Shown here piece after piece: positions 54,590-64,000 of a stretch of DNA of 64,000 nt. This stretch comes from Limnephilus marmoratus (Eukaryota > Arthropoda > Insecta > Trichoptera > Limnephilidae). The DNA is taken from assembly GCA_917880885.1 (NCBI GenBank), contig OU862913.1, positions 744,001-808,000 on the forward strand, read 5' to 3'. The notes beneath the pieces are model-generated. The model was given only the letters and a program-made list of their open reading frames with translations, was not told the origin of the DNA and did not search any database. Position 1 is the stretch's first letter. Every line of letters starts with the position of its first letter. The position numbers and the translations under genes are program-made.

Positions 54590-55702
54590 AATTCGATCAA
54601 TGAATTTCAGGATGGATTCTTTGCAGGTCGCTCTGTTGCTACAAATCTTATTACATTTATAAATTTCTTGTCTGCCTCTATGGATAAACGTGTGCAAGTT
54701 GATACAATCTACACCGACTATAGCAAAGTCTTTGATAAGATCAACCACAGCGTCCTGCTTAGAAAACTTGCTAATCATGGTATTCATGGAGATCTCCTTC
54801 ATTGGTTATCTTCATACGTAACAAACAGATCCCAGGCTGTGAGAGTGGGTAGATTTTCCTCCATCTGGAAAATTATCACTTCCGGGGTGCCTCAGGGGTC
54901 CATTTTGGGTCCTTTGCTTTTCTCTATCCATATAAATGATATTACGACATGTTTTCACAATGCACAAATTTTACTATTTGCCGACGATATGAAGATTTAC
55001 CTTCATATAAGCTCCCCAGACTGTTCTGTGCGTTTACAAGAAGATCTTGACCGACTGACGGATTACTGTCTCAGAAATAAGCTTTTTATCAATATTTCTA
55101 AATGTTGCAAAGTCACATTCACACGTAACCGTGTGAAAATACTGCATGATTACACCATTTCTGGATTGCTGTTAACAAATAAAGATTACATACGTGACCT
55201 CGGGGTTCTTTTGGACTCTAAACTTACCTTTGATAAACACATTGATAACATTGTCACCAAAGCAACAAAGAGTCTAGGCTTTGTACTAAGAACATGCAAA
55301 TTTTTCAAAAACACAAAGACTTATCTGATTCTCTACAATTCACATGTTCGTCCTCACCTGGAATACTGTTCACAGGTTTGGAACCCGCGGTATATTGTTT
55401 ATGTTAACAGGTTAGAAAGAGTTCAGGAGCCATTTCTGCCGAAGTTATTTTTCGAAGTTGACTGCCCGGAGTTGCTAAATAAAATAAATTTCCACGCGCC
55501 GACTCGATATAGCAGACATAATACCCTTTTCTACATTGATAGATGCAACACCAATTCCAACCAAAATGAATTTATGCAAAGGACATGTAACTACTATAAC
55601 ATTAAATTTGCACGTTTAGAAACACTTGCTGACATATTCACTGCTAGTTACTTTCACTACAGAATTTCATTGTATAACATTCTACGTGCGAATAATACGT
55701 AA
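54590..55702 (+). CDS. LINE reverse transcriptase, 5'-truncated but open
   Basis: The open frame (in all 54509-55702, 397 codons) enters the element at about 54590. Motifs: EFQDGFFAGRSVATNLITFI, VDTIYTDYSKVFDKINHSVL (catalytic Asp), SGVPQGSILGPLLF, LLFADDMKIYLH (catalytic FADD), LFINISKCCKVTFTRN, DLGVLLDSKLTFDKHID and SHVRPHLEYCSQVWNPRY. This is the palm and thumb region of a jockey/CR1-type RT. Endonuclease and the first RT motifs are lost, typical of 5'-truncated LINE insertions, while the rest is uninterrupted, hence young. The 3' region holds a hAT insertion at 55860. Confidence 0.85.
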   Translation, partial: NSINEFQDGFFAGRSVATNLITFINFLSASMDKRVQVDTIYTDYSKVFDKINHSVLLRKLANHGIHGDLLHWLSSYVTNRSQAVRVGRFSSIWKIITSGVPQGSILGPLLFSIHINDITTCFHNAQILLFADDMKIYLHISSPDCSVRLQEDLDRLTDYCLRNKLFINISKCCKVTFTRNRVKILHDYTISGLLLTNKDYIRDLGVLLDSKLTFDKHIDNIVTKATKSLGFVLRTCKFFKNTKTYLILYNSHVRPHLEYCSQVWNPRYIVYVNRLERVQEPFLPKLFFEVDCPELLNKINFHAPTRYSRHNTLFYIDRCNTNSNQNEFMQRTCNYYNIKFARLETLADIFTASYFHYRISLYNILRANNT

Positions 55703-56086
55703 CACATATTCATGATGATTAAATTAATTGTACCTAATATAAGAAAATCGGGGAAGTTAAACCAAAAAATTAAGAAAATAAGAGAAAATTTAAAAACAAA
55801 AAAATATATATTTAATAAGGAAAGGCAACATATAAGTAAAATATCTCTAAGGAAATTATTAGTGATGCAACAATTACAAATACGAATATTCGTATTCGCC
55901 GAATAGTAGACATTTGCCGAATATTCGTATTCGGCAAATAAATATTTACGAATACGAATATTATAAAAAAAAACTTTTGTACGCATCTCCGTTTGATTAT
56001 ACCGTGTATCACGCATCTCTCTATCCGAAGGTACAGCCGCAATGACCAAGACGCGATGGGGAATTCAGGGAAATTCCCTATTGCAA

Positions 56087-56216
56087 TGCCACAAACTTAC
56101 CTGTGCCGGCGGTGGTATCGCTGGTGGTGAACAAATATGTCATAGAAATGTCAAAATGTCTATGTATAAATTGTAGTTCCAATTTTTGCCACCGGCAAAG
56201 ATAAGTTTGTGGTACT
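56087..56216. mobile_element. 130-bp MITE-like inverted repeat
   Basis: CCACAAACTTACCTGTGCCGG near the left and its inverse complement (CCACAAACTTATCTTTGCCGG) on the right flank about 80 bp. Fold-back structure; target duplication unclear. Confidence 0.6.
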
Positions 56217-57073
56217 GTACTATGAACCTTGAATTTTTCATTTAATACGCATTCTTTTTCTTAGTAGTTTCAGTATTTGGCAGTGGAAAGCACAGGTCAA
56301 GTGTGCAAGTATATTGTAAATTGTATAATTGCAATTATGTGTGTTAGCTGCGAAGTAAAAGGAACTAAATTTAAATAAAATGTCCTCTCGTAAACATGCT
56401 TTTTTCAACGGCTGGCAACACCCAAACCGAAAAAAGAAATCGCCCGTCACCAGGGAATCTACAGATGTTGTGTTGTCTCCATAAAAAATTGACAATAATA
56501 ATTTTAATTATTAGTATAATAAAATAAACAGAAAAAGGTTAAATAAATGAGTGTGAATTCGGCCCCTTAGAGTCAAAGAAACGTATCTCAATTTTTATCG
56601 ATTTTGAGTTACGGATGGTACTAGACACAAAATAACACATTACGTTAAGTGACAAAGACACGTATCGATAGGTTCAACGGTTACAAATTTACATCGTTGC
56701 GTATCTACAGAAAACCATTTATTATTAATGTCAGTAGAGTGTATCGTTACTTGCGTTTTTTAAACTTGAATAAAAAGATATTTGCTTGCGAGTCAAAGAA
56801 ACGCATCTTTAGTTACGTTCGATTCACCCGCATAGATTATGCAACTGTTTTGCCGAAATGTCACTTACGCGTCATTCATTTACGATTTGGCAGTTGTGTT
56901 TGCGGCATTTTTTATTTTAACGAGTGGTTTGAATATTAGTTTGGTTATTTTTTGTGTGTTTTGACTCAATATAAATCGAATATGGAAAGGAAAACACACA
57001 AAACACGGATTCAGTGAATAATGGAAGCGGCATTGTTGAATAATAAGGAAGATTCTTCAAGTGCCAAAAATAT

Positions 57074-57430
57074 CTTATTTGAGAGGCGGGTATGGGTACC
57101 GCCGCCCCGGGAATCATTTATTGGATAAGGTTTGGTGACTTAGCAGGGGTACCCGGGTTTATGGGGTCAGATTTGTCCGGATCTTGGCGGCAGATGTGTC
57201 TGCCATCAACAGCGTGGCAGGCCGGGTCGGGAGAGACTGAGGGAGATCTTTTGACCTCTCCAGCAGGACTCTCTCGGAACATTCTCTTGCATCGCAGTGG
57301 AGAGGATTGATTCATTCGTCCGTCACACTGGCCCCCAAATTCCTAACCACCCCTTATAACTTATTCCTTCTAAGAATTTCTTATCCTTCCTTCCCCTAAA
57401 AAGACTCTACATAGCATCCCCAAAAACGAA
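57074..57430 (+). repeat. Repeat B copy
   Basis: GAGGCGGGTATGGGTACCGC, GGTTTGGTGACTTAGCAGGG and CTCTACATAGCATCCCCAAA match the family at 15580 and 48538. An inverted copy lies at 58538. Confidence 0.75.
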
Positions 57431-57486
57431 ATTGATGTTACGACAACTGCTACCAAAATAAAAATAGCAGAAAATCAGGATTCACG

Positions 57487-58225
57487 ATGCCAAAAGTCAA
57501 GAGTTCTTCTTCTTTCTTCATTCAAGAATGGCAAGATTTTTTTTTGATTACATTGGATATTACTGAAACCTTTTTTAGAAATATAATTAATAATAGCTTG
57601 GAAAATGGAAAAGTTCTACAAAACAAAAGGGGAAAATATTTACCTGGAGATAAAAGACCAGAAGAATCTAAAAAAACTTCTTTTCCAACAGTACCGTCAC
57701 ATTACTGTAGGGCGAACACTTCATTTAAATATTTAGCCGCCGATTTGACATTACACATACGTAATGTACACTATGTATGTTGAATTGTGTAAGGATACAA
57801 ATTATGTTCCTGAAAAAACATGGTTAAACCGAAACATATTTAACACCTGTAACCTATAGTTCCAACAACCACGCGAAGATATGTGCGACTCGTGTGTTAA
57901 ATACGAAAATGCTAATACGGAAGAAAAATATCTCTTTTGGATGAGTATGATCGCCACAGACAACGCAAAATTGCTGTACAGAATTGTAAAATCCAATCTA
58001 AAACCCTTGCTTCTGAATCCACTGTTAATTTCATCGAGTTTAATTTAGAATACGTTCGAAGATAATTTTTTATAGACGACACCTGGCAGTTTATAATTAA
58101 ACTTTGTTTAATGTTCGGAACAATGAAGCTAGAAATTACATGTGACATGAATGAGTGGCTGGCTGGTCGTGGCTCAGATAAAATCGCTTCATGTACGTAT
58201 AAGTATTTGGTAGCTAATGCTAATT
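57487..58225 (+). pseudogene. Uncharacterised insect transposon protein (possible DDE transposase)
   Basis: Readable pieces: LDITETFFRNIINNSLENGK, KRGKYLPGDKRPEESK, FPTVPSHYCRANTSFKYLAA, then beyond stops MCDSCVKYENA and NEWLAGRGSDKIASC. A histidine/cysteine pair (S-H-Y-C-R, C-x-x-C) and the G-R-G-S-D-x-I-A-S motif recall a widespread, poorly annotated insect transposon protein; a link to Sola-like elements (4-bp duplications) is possible but unproven. At least four frame changes. Confidence 0.45.
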
Positions 58226-58537
58226 GAAAGAAGTTCATTCTGATGAGTGATACCTATTGATATATCAAAACTTCTACAAAGAAAATAAATATATTTGATC
58301 CTTCATGGTGGTACCCAGCAGTTAGATTAGCTTCCAGAAAATCCAAATATGATGTCATTGAGATGGGACAAGACTATTTCTTCAGTTTCATCAACTTGAG
58401 GAAACAATTAATTAAAAACAAAGAGACAGAAAAATGGCATGGATGTAAACTAGTTAAAAATCACATTCAAAAGAAGATCCTGACCATATTTATTAAGTTC
58501 CTAAAACAAGGAAATGAGTTGAACTTATTTTTTTACA

Positions 58538-58830
58538 TGCGCTCCACACAGGAGGCCCTGAGGAAAATAATTTACCTCAGGTCCTATTTCATCTTTGGGG
58601 ATGCTGTGAGGAGGTTTTTTGTTAGGAAATAAAGGAGAGGAGAATTCTGGGAAGGAAAAGGGTTTTAGGGGTGGGTAGGAATCTGGGGTTCAGTGTCTCC
58701 TGGTCATCCGCCTCCTTAGGTTTTTCTAGGTCTTGACCTAGAAAAACCTCACCCCATGAACCAGGGCACACCTTCTAAATCACCAAACGTAGCGAACCCC
58801 TTGGAGTGACCTATGGAAGAGGTGTTGGTT
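58538..58830 (-). repeat. Repeat B copy, inverted
   Basis: CTCCACACAGGAGGCCCTGA, GGGGTGGGTAGGAATCTGGG and ACCAAACGTAGCGAACCCCT: reverse complement of the family. Confidence 0.75.
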
Positions 58831-58861
58831 GAAGTAAAGTGAGTGAAGCAAAGAATGTGTG

Positions 58862-58945
58862 CTAAGACTGAGTTGTTTGGCGGTCCGACCTCTCTGCCTA
58901 GCCCTGCGGAGAAACGGCGTGATGGTTAGTTAGGTAGTTAGTCAG
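58862..58945 (-). repeat. Dispersed repeat family A, copy 5
   Basis: ACTGAGTTGTTTGGCGGTCC, CTCTCTGCCTAGCCCTGCGG and GTGATGGTTAGTTAGG: reverse complement of the core. It lies next to repeat B, inside the 2.9-kb element. Confidence 0.75.
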
Positions 58946-59666
58946 GTACAAGATTCCAGTTTTTTAAGCAAGTTACAATATTATGTAGCATATTAAGTTT
59001 TTTTTGACAATAGTATCAGTTGGAAAATAGTTACCTAAATATTTTATATGTTTTTCTGTTTTAAATAAGTTTTTCAATAAAAATTTCTAGACTTGAAATA
59101 TTTTTATTACTGTTCCACCACTATCCTAATTCCTAAAAATCATCTTTACAAATTTTCGGGTGTAAAAAAGGTCAAATATCGAAGGAAGTTTTTCGTAACT
59201 TGAGTTCAGTGGTTGCAATTTTCACTTTGGTTAGGATCAAAGAAACGTAACTGAGATATAGCTGCACTTAAATTTAAAAAAACATATGAAAATGAATTAC
59301 CATTTTATATTTAAAAGATGATTTAGAAGCACAAAATACCACCCTTTAACTAAACGAGAAGAAATTATTAATATGTTCCATTTGTTTAAAAGTAGACAAC
59401 ATTGATTGATTGAGAACTATGTTTTTTTGCTCTCCTGTAAAGTAGAGAAAAATGAGATACGTTTTTTTGACCCTAAGGGGCCGAATTACTCTGCCAAGTT
59501 ATTCGTATTCGTATTCGCCGGATAGTAGGTTTGATATTCGTATTCGTAAAAGTAGTATTCGTTGCATCACTAGAAATTATAGTTTAATAGAATAAGGGTG
59601 AAGTGTAACACCTACAGAGAATAAGATTGGCGCTTAATAAGATTAAAGTATATTATCGATATTAAA

Positions 59667-60811
59667 CACGGCGATCAACCAGTCGAGCGCTCACTAGCTG
59701 CGCAGTGTCTCGGAGATGTAAGGTCAGTATGCATGTTGCGGGTCTGCTAGACGTCACATCATTATTAGTGTGTACCTTTCTAAGTGTCTACAAGACGTCA
59801 CCTCATTATTTAACATATTGTTTTAGATGGATCAACCAAGTACTTCGAAAAGTCGAAAAGTAGCCGGAAAAGAAGAAGAGTGGTTGCTACTACTACACGG
59901 CGATCAACCAGTCGAGCGCTCACTAGCTGCGCAGTGTCTCGGAGATGTAAGGTCAGTATGCATGTTGCGGGTCTGCTAGACGTCACATCATTATTAGTGT
60001 GTACCTTTCTAAGTGTCTACAAGACGTCACCTCATTATTTAACATATTGTTTTAGATGGATCAACCAAGTACTTCGAAAAGTCGAAAAGTAGCCGGAAAA
60101 GAAGAAGAGTGGTTGCTACTACTACACGGCGATCAACCAGTCGAGCGCTCACTAGCTGCGCAGTGTCTCGGAGATGTAAGGTCAGTATGCATGTTGCGGG
60201 TCTGTTAGACGTCACATCATTATTAGTGTGTACCTTTCTAAGTGTCTACAAGACGTCACCTCATTATTTAACATATTGTTTTAGATGGATCAACCAAGTA
60301 CTTCGAAAAGTCAAAAAGTAGCCGGAAAAGAAGAAGAGTGGTTGCTACTACTACACGGCGATCAACCAGTCGAGCGCTCACTAGCTGCGCAGTGTCTCGG
60401 AGATGTAAGGTCAGTATGCATGTTGCGGGTCTGTTAGACGTCACATCATTATTAGTGTGTACCTTTCTAAGTGTCTACAAGACGTCACCTCATTATTTAA
60501 CATATTGTTTTAGATGGATCAACCAAGTACTTCGAAAAGTCAAAAAGTAGCCGGAAAAGAAGAAGAGTGGTTGCTACTACTACACGGCGATCAACCAGTC
60601 GAGCGCTCACTAGCTGCGCAGTGTCTCGGAGATGTAAGGTCAGTATGCATGTTGCGGGTCTGTTAGACGTCACATCATTATTAGTGTGTACCTTTCTAAG
60701 TGTCTACAAGACGTCACCTCATTATTTAACATATTGTTTTAGATGGATCAACCAAGTACTTTGAAAAGTCGAAAAGTAGCCGGAAAAGAAGAAGAGTGGT
60801 TGCTACTACTA
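59667..60811 (+). repeat. Tandem array of an exon unit, 229-bp, exactly 5 copies
   Basis: CACGGCGATCAACCAGTCGA starts units at 59667, 59896, 60125, 60354 and 60583. Each unit contains ATATTGTTTTAG acceptor, a coding-like stretch (frame MDQPSTSKSRKVAGKEEEWL or its shifted version KSKSSRKRRRVVATT) and a GATGTAAGG donor, so each is a full exon with intron. Only the last unit continues into a gene. Few differences between units (GCTAGA/GTTAGA, CGAAAAG/CAAAAAG). Confidence 0.95.
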
Positions 60812-61264
60812 GTGAGGACTTTGAAAATACTGGACAATCTTATTTTGTTGGGTATGCGAGGGGCACAGGTGGAGGACCGTCTCTTGAAGAAGGCCTCACG
60901 GAAGACAAAGCCAGAATCCTGGAGACAATAAGCCCAGCATCGATACGGGTGTCTCCGAATCTATAGCGACATTTAATATGGGGATAGATGATACAACACA
61001 ACAGCAGTCACAACACTCCACAATTCCAATGATTTTGCTGGCAATACAGAGGTTTCCATAGATCATGTTGGCACTGTGAACAGTCCCGTAGGTGGTGATC
61101 AAAGTGATATTGAAGTAGAAGACCTACAAGATTGCATCTTGGGACAATCAACACCAAATTATTTAAAAAAAATGATAAAATATTCTGAAGAGAACACGAA
61201 GATCAAGAGGGAGAAGCTTGAGATACAAAAGCAGCAATTAGCTGTGGCTAAAAAAATAGATTAA
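60770..61264 (+). pseudogene. Myb/SANT-like transposon partner protein, C-terminal part
   Basis: RKRRRVVATTSEDFENTGQS then ARGTGGGPSLEEGLTEDKAR (the TGGGP landmark), ETISPASIDTGVSESIATFN, GTVNSPVGGDQSDIEVEDLQ and a C-terminal coiled coil YLKKMIKYSEENTKIKREKL, stop at 61262. One frame change lies near 61035. It is the gene whose upstream exon was amplified five-fold. Confidence 0.6.
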
Positions 61265-61273
61265 TAAGGCAAA

Positions 61274-61460
61274 CTAATCTATACTAATCGTTTTAACATC
61301 TACAGACTTGATTTTATACGGTTCTTTCATCAAAGGCGATAGGTCAATTAATTTGAGCAGACTAAATGCATCATTTCTTGAAAAAGTTTTTCGTGGTGGC
61401 CTTTCATTTAAACACAGTTCCATGACTTCGATCGCTTGTATGTACGTCAAATCTCACCAT
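61274..61460 (-). pseudogene. Possible terminal exon of unknown gene
   Basis: On minus: LTYIQAIEVMELCLNERPPR, KTFSRNDAFSLLKLIDLSPL and KSVDVKTISID before TAG at 61274. The upstream side (AATGGTGAG) resembles an acceptor. It looks protein-like, possibly a transposase tail facing the Myb gene, but I do not recognise it. Confidence 0.35.
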
Positions 61461-61628
61461 TTTTATAATAATTAACAAAAACACGACACACACAAACCGT
61501 ACAAGTAACACTTTTTGACAGTTGAACTACTGCTAAAACCAATAGTCAAATCATCTACTACTTTGTAATAGATAATTATCTTTATTATTCATTTTTTAAA
61601 CTTTATGAGTAAAAAATCAAATTATAAT

Positions 61629-61823
61629 ATTTAATTAAATGAAGACAATATTAGCGAAACTCAATCGAAATCTGGAGACAGAAAAATCAGAAAAGATATT
61701 GGCTCCGCTGGGTGTTGTAAAGATATTGGTGTCCCAGCGGAGCCAATATCTTTTCTGATTTTTCTGATTGATTCGATTCGATTTCGATTGAGTTTCACTA
61801 ATATTGTCTTCATTTAATTAAAT
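61629..61823. repeat. 195-bp hairpin (foldback)
   Basis: Left arm (61629-61712: ATTTAATTAAATGAAGACAA ... ATATTGGCTCCGCTGGG) pairs with the right arm (61733-61823) almost base for base; loop of 20 bases. The right arm has a small insertion (ATTGATTCGATTCG). Ends are ATTTAATTAAAT on both sides. Confidence 0.93.
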
Positions 61824-61868
61824 AGATAATTATCTATTAGAAATTCCAAAATACGTACGCTTTATATC

Positions 61869-62126
61869 GAAAATTAGTAGATAATTACTAGATGATAGAA
61901 AAACCATAGGACAACATACATAATTATCGCATGCGAGCAATTATCTACTAAAATGAAAATTAGTAGATAATTACTAGATGATAGAAAAACCATAGGACAA
62001 CATACATAATTATCGCATGCGAGCAATTATCTACTAAAATGAAAATTAGTAGATAATTACTAGATGATAGAAAAACCATAGGACAACATACATAATTATC
62101 GCATGCGAGCAATTATCTACTAAAAT
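61869..62126. repeat. Tandem array, 86-bp unit, 3 copies
   Basis: GAAAATTAGTAGATAATTAC starts units at 61869, 61955 and 62041. Each unit has inverted ends (TTAGTAGATAATT and AATTATCTACTAA), so each alone folds into a hairpin; the array looks like a tandemly amplified MITE. TAGATAATTATC words also flank the larger hairpin to the left. Confidence 0.93.
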
Positions 62127-62980
62127 GAAAATTGGGTCCCCGGGCCTTGTGCGGTTCACTTTCTTCATCTTCCACATCTATGCACTCCATTATTATTGAA
62201 TATTTTGGTTGAGGTTTAGGTATGAAGCTGATAGTGCCAAAAAGTTTTCACTGCGAATTCGTGTCCATTGCATCTAATAACTATTACTCTGGATTAATAA
62301 CAGTATCTTTCAGCTAATTCAAGTTAGTTCGTACCGCACTGTTTTTTATTTTTAAAAGCGACGGCAGAGCAAAATATTATTATGTACTTGAATTCACTAC
62401 TACAATTTTACTACTTTTAACCTCCAGTGCGCCAGCAATGCCCATCGGCAAAGTAAAGTCTTTTGTGGGATTTTGTACTTCAAAATAGAATAGAACAAAT
62501 ATTAGAAAAAATTCCCCAATTCCTCGTGTATGTGCACAATATAATACAAAATTTCACAGAATTGACATTTTCAGTAATAACTTAAAGAAATACCCCATAT
62601 GAAGTAACGCGTACGATCGATTATTAATATGAGAGTATGGAATGTATCAGGAGCATCTCCTATCCTTTTCCTATATTCCTCTTCCTCTACCCTTCCTATA
62701 ACCAAAATTAATTTTAAGATAATAAAACTTCTTTGTCAATTAACTTTAGCAAAAGAAACTTCTGTGGCTTGACTTCAGTTCACTTTATATTGTATATATC
62801 ACTGCAATTATGTAAAAGCTGTTTGTTTCTTACAAATAAATAAATATGTACAAACAATATGTCTGATAAAATGTGAATTATTGTCGAAACTGGTCATTTT
62901 GAATCTTGAAACTGAATATTCAGGATGGCCATTAAGAATACAGAATGAAATACAAATCATGAAAAACCTTGAGATGATCA
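62127..62980. other. Repeat D copy 2 and unassigned DNA
   Basis: 62217-62308 is the second copy of repeat D (see 53715). On minus 62190-62130 MECIDVEDEESEPHKARG can be read, protein-like but too short to name. The remainder is AT-rich. Confidence 0.45.
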
Positions 62981-62983
62981 CTG

Positions 62984-63315
62984 CTGCAGCAGGTTGAAGA
63001 ACATCGCAGCTGACTGGAGATGTTGTAGCAGGTTGAAGTTGTAGATGTTGAGCAGGTTGAAGAACAAGTTGCAGCAGACTGGGCAGCAGGATGAAGAACA
63101 TCGCAGCAGTCTGGAGATGCTGCAGCAGATTGAAGAACATCACAGCAGACTGGAAATGCTTCAGCAGGTTGAAGAGCATCGCAGCAGACTGGAAATGCTG
63201 CATTAGGTTGAAGAGCATCACAGCAGACTGGAAATGCTGCAGCAGGTTGAAGAGCATCGCAGCAGACTGGAAATGCTGCAGCAGGTTGAAGAACATTGCA
63301 GCAGACTGGAGAATT
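62984..63315. repeat. Minisatellite, 39-bp unit, about 8 diverged copies
   Basis: Unit GAAGAGCATCGCAGCAGACT then GGAAATGCTGCAGCAGGTT (13 codons), regular from about 63080 to 63310 and degenerate to the left. Frames on both strands stay open (minus 62808-63296, unit MLFNLLQHFQSAV; plus unit KSIAADWKCCSRL). Composition-driven; no known protein. Confidence 0.88.
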
Positions 63316-63880
63316 TTGGATATTGGTTCAGACGAAGATTCGTGCAGTAGGTTTTAGTTCTTTGCCCCAAAACGAATTTGTAGAATGATGCCGCATGTGT
63401 AAATGCTGCGACAAGAACATTCCGACAGATCACAATTAGTTTTCTCACACTTGTTCTTTGCTGACAAAATTTCTATTTTATTGGCAATGGTTTATGTCCG
63501 ACCATTCTTTAATGAGTTTCTCTTTGGGAAGCATTCGTTTTTGTTCATCCTTTGATTAATAACATTATAATTATTCTTTCATTGGCATTAGCTTATGCCA
63601 AACTATTCTTCAGTGACAAAGGTTCCCATTGATTAGCATTCGTTTTGGCCAATTTGATCGTAATTGATAAAGGTTAGGTTGATTAGGTTCCCAATTGTGA
63701 CCGTAACCTTTTTATTTTTCTGTTTCATGTAACGTTTAGATTTATTAGTATTATCTTCTTGTTCAATGATAAAGGCCATATTTGATTCATTGGGATCTGG
63801 TTCTCTTTTATTTGAACATTGATAAACCAGTTGGTGAATGAATGTATCAACGCACTCACTTCCACAATGTCTGTTGTAGT
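63316..63880. other. AT-rich DNA, nothing recognised
   Basis: No domain or repeat. TTCTTT and CATTGG/TGATTAG words recur loosely (63440-63680), perhaps an old repeat. Confidence 0.3.
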
Positions 63881-64000
63881 GATTCAGGCTTGCAACACGG
63901 GCCTGGAGGAGGTGCCCTCCAGCTGCGGGTTGGTGGTGCTGTACCCGGTGCCCCCACGCTGCAGCGGGATGATGTCCCCCTCGGTGAGAGGTGCGCCCGT
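63881..64000. other. GC-rich possible host exon at the window edge
   Basis: After GTAGTGATTCAG (63880) the sequence turns GC-rich and is open on both strands. On minus GAPLTEGDIIPLQRGGTGYS, TTNPQLEGTSS can be read before a stop; on plus ACNTGLEEVPSSCGLVVLYP. It may be an exon of a cellular gene that continues to the right. I cannot choose the strand. Confidence 0.3.

Larger units (their letters stand above)
56560..59483. mobile_element. 2.9-kb TIR element with AATT duplication, unassigned superfamily
   Basis: Left CGGCCCCTTAGAGTCAAAGA and, reversed from the right, CGGCCCCTTAGGGTCAAAAA, both continuing AAACGTATCTCA, form TIRs of about 31 bp with two or three mismatches. AATT borders both ends, a 4-bp duplication (palindromic, so it could be part of the TIR). 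Subterminal CAAAGAAACG-(T/C)-ATC and GTTACG words occur several times near both ends. The inner protein gene (57487-58220) is decayed. Two repeat B copies and one repeat A copy have inserted. Confidence 0.7.
55860..59572. mobile_element. Non-autonomous hAT element with nested insertion
   Basis: TAGTGATGCAAC at 55860 and its inverse complement GTTGCATCACTA ending at 59572 are hAT-like ends. The 8-bp target duplication GAAATTAT is exact on both sides (55852-55859 and 59573-59580). Both ends carry repeated ATTCGTATTCG/CGAATACGAAT words. Without the inner 2.9-kb element (56560-59483) it would be about 790 bp and has no transposase gene. Confidence 0.88.

Noticed and set aside
59880..60764. Repeated 70-codon frames starting MVATTTRRSTSRAL
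   Set aside because: Out of frame with the exon reading that continues into the Myb gene; array by-product.

Overview
The window looks like AT-rich nuclear DNA of an arthropod, most likely an insect and tentatively a lepidopteran. Evidence: coding pieces are split by GT-AG introns, the transposon families are those common in insects (PIF/Harbinger with Myb/SANT or MADF/BESS partner genes, a DD41D rosa-type Tc1/mariner element, mariner, pogo, hAT, a piggyBac-type MITE, Helitron, Ty3/gypsy, BEL/Pao, Ty1/copia, several LINEs), and a captured trypsin-like protease exon is present. The order Lepidoptera is inference only. No prokaryotic operons, tRNA, rRNA or CRISPR features were seen, and no convincing complete host gene.

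Layout. 0-3.1 kb: gypsy RT scrap, a 181-bp tandem array, a Myb/SANT terminal exon and a LINE ORF1-like piece. 3.15-10.36 kb: a complete-looking PIF/Harbinger element with matching terminal inverted repeats and a CAG target duplication; it carries a spliced Myb/SANT gene (+) facing a decayed transposase gene (-). 10.5-15 kb: a second Harbinger accessory gene invaded by a 5'-truncated DD41D transposase, a 222-bp array, and more Harbinger exons. 15-21 kb: MULE-like, LINE, BEL/Pao, BESS and hAT remnants. 21.4-22.9 kb: gypsy LTR, primer site and gag. 25.1-27.1 kb: a GC-rich, frameshifted block with no match to the transposon families around it; best explained as an endogenous copy of a non-retroviral (perhaps toti-like) viral capsid gene.

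28-44 kb: gypsy gag, then a composite unit (hAT transposase + MADF/BESS protein + catalytic-serine exon of a chymotrypsin-fold protease) present twice, 8.9 kb apart. The first copy is followed by a Harbinger/MADF composite, the second is cut by a pogo element on its left and joined to a Helitron helicase on its right. At 42.7-43.8 kb a gypsy gag copy carries a 527-bp piggyBac-type MITE. 45.1-46.3 kb: a 69-bp minisatellite open in three frames. 47-50 kb: LINE 3' ends, G-tracts and other repeats. 50.2-53.6 kb: mariner, Harbinger, a 7-copy array of a MADF exon, and copia. 54.6-59.6 kb: a LINE interrupted by a non-autonomous hAT element with an 8-bp target duplication, itself interrupted by a 2.9-kb TIR element with a decayed, poorly known protein gene. 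59.7-64 kb: a 5-copy array of a Myb-type exon, a near-200-bp hairpin, short arrays and a GC-rich possible exon at the right edge.

The strongest theme is repeated local tandem amplification of one exon-plus-splice-site unit from transposon partner genes, together with deep nesting. Almost every coding segment is broken; the spliced Myb/SANT gene of the 7.2-kb Harbinger element is the best-preserved one.
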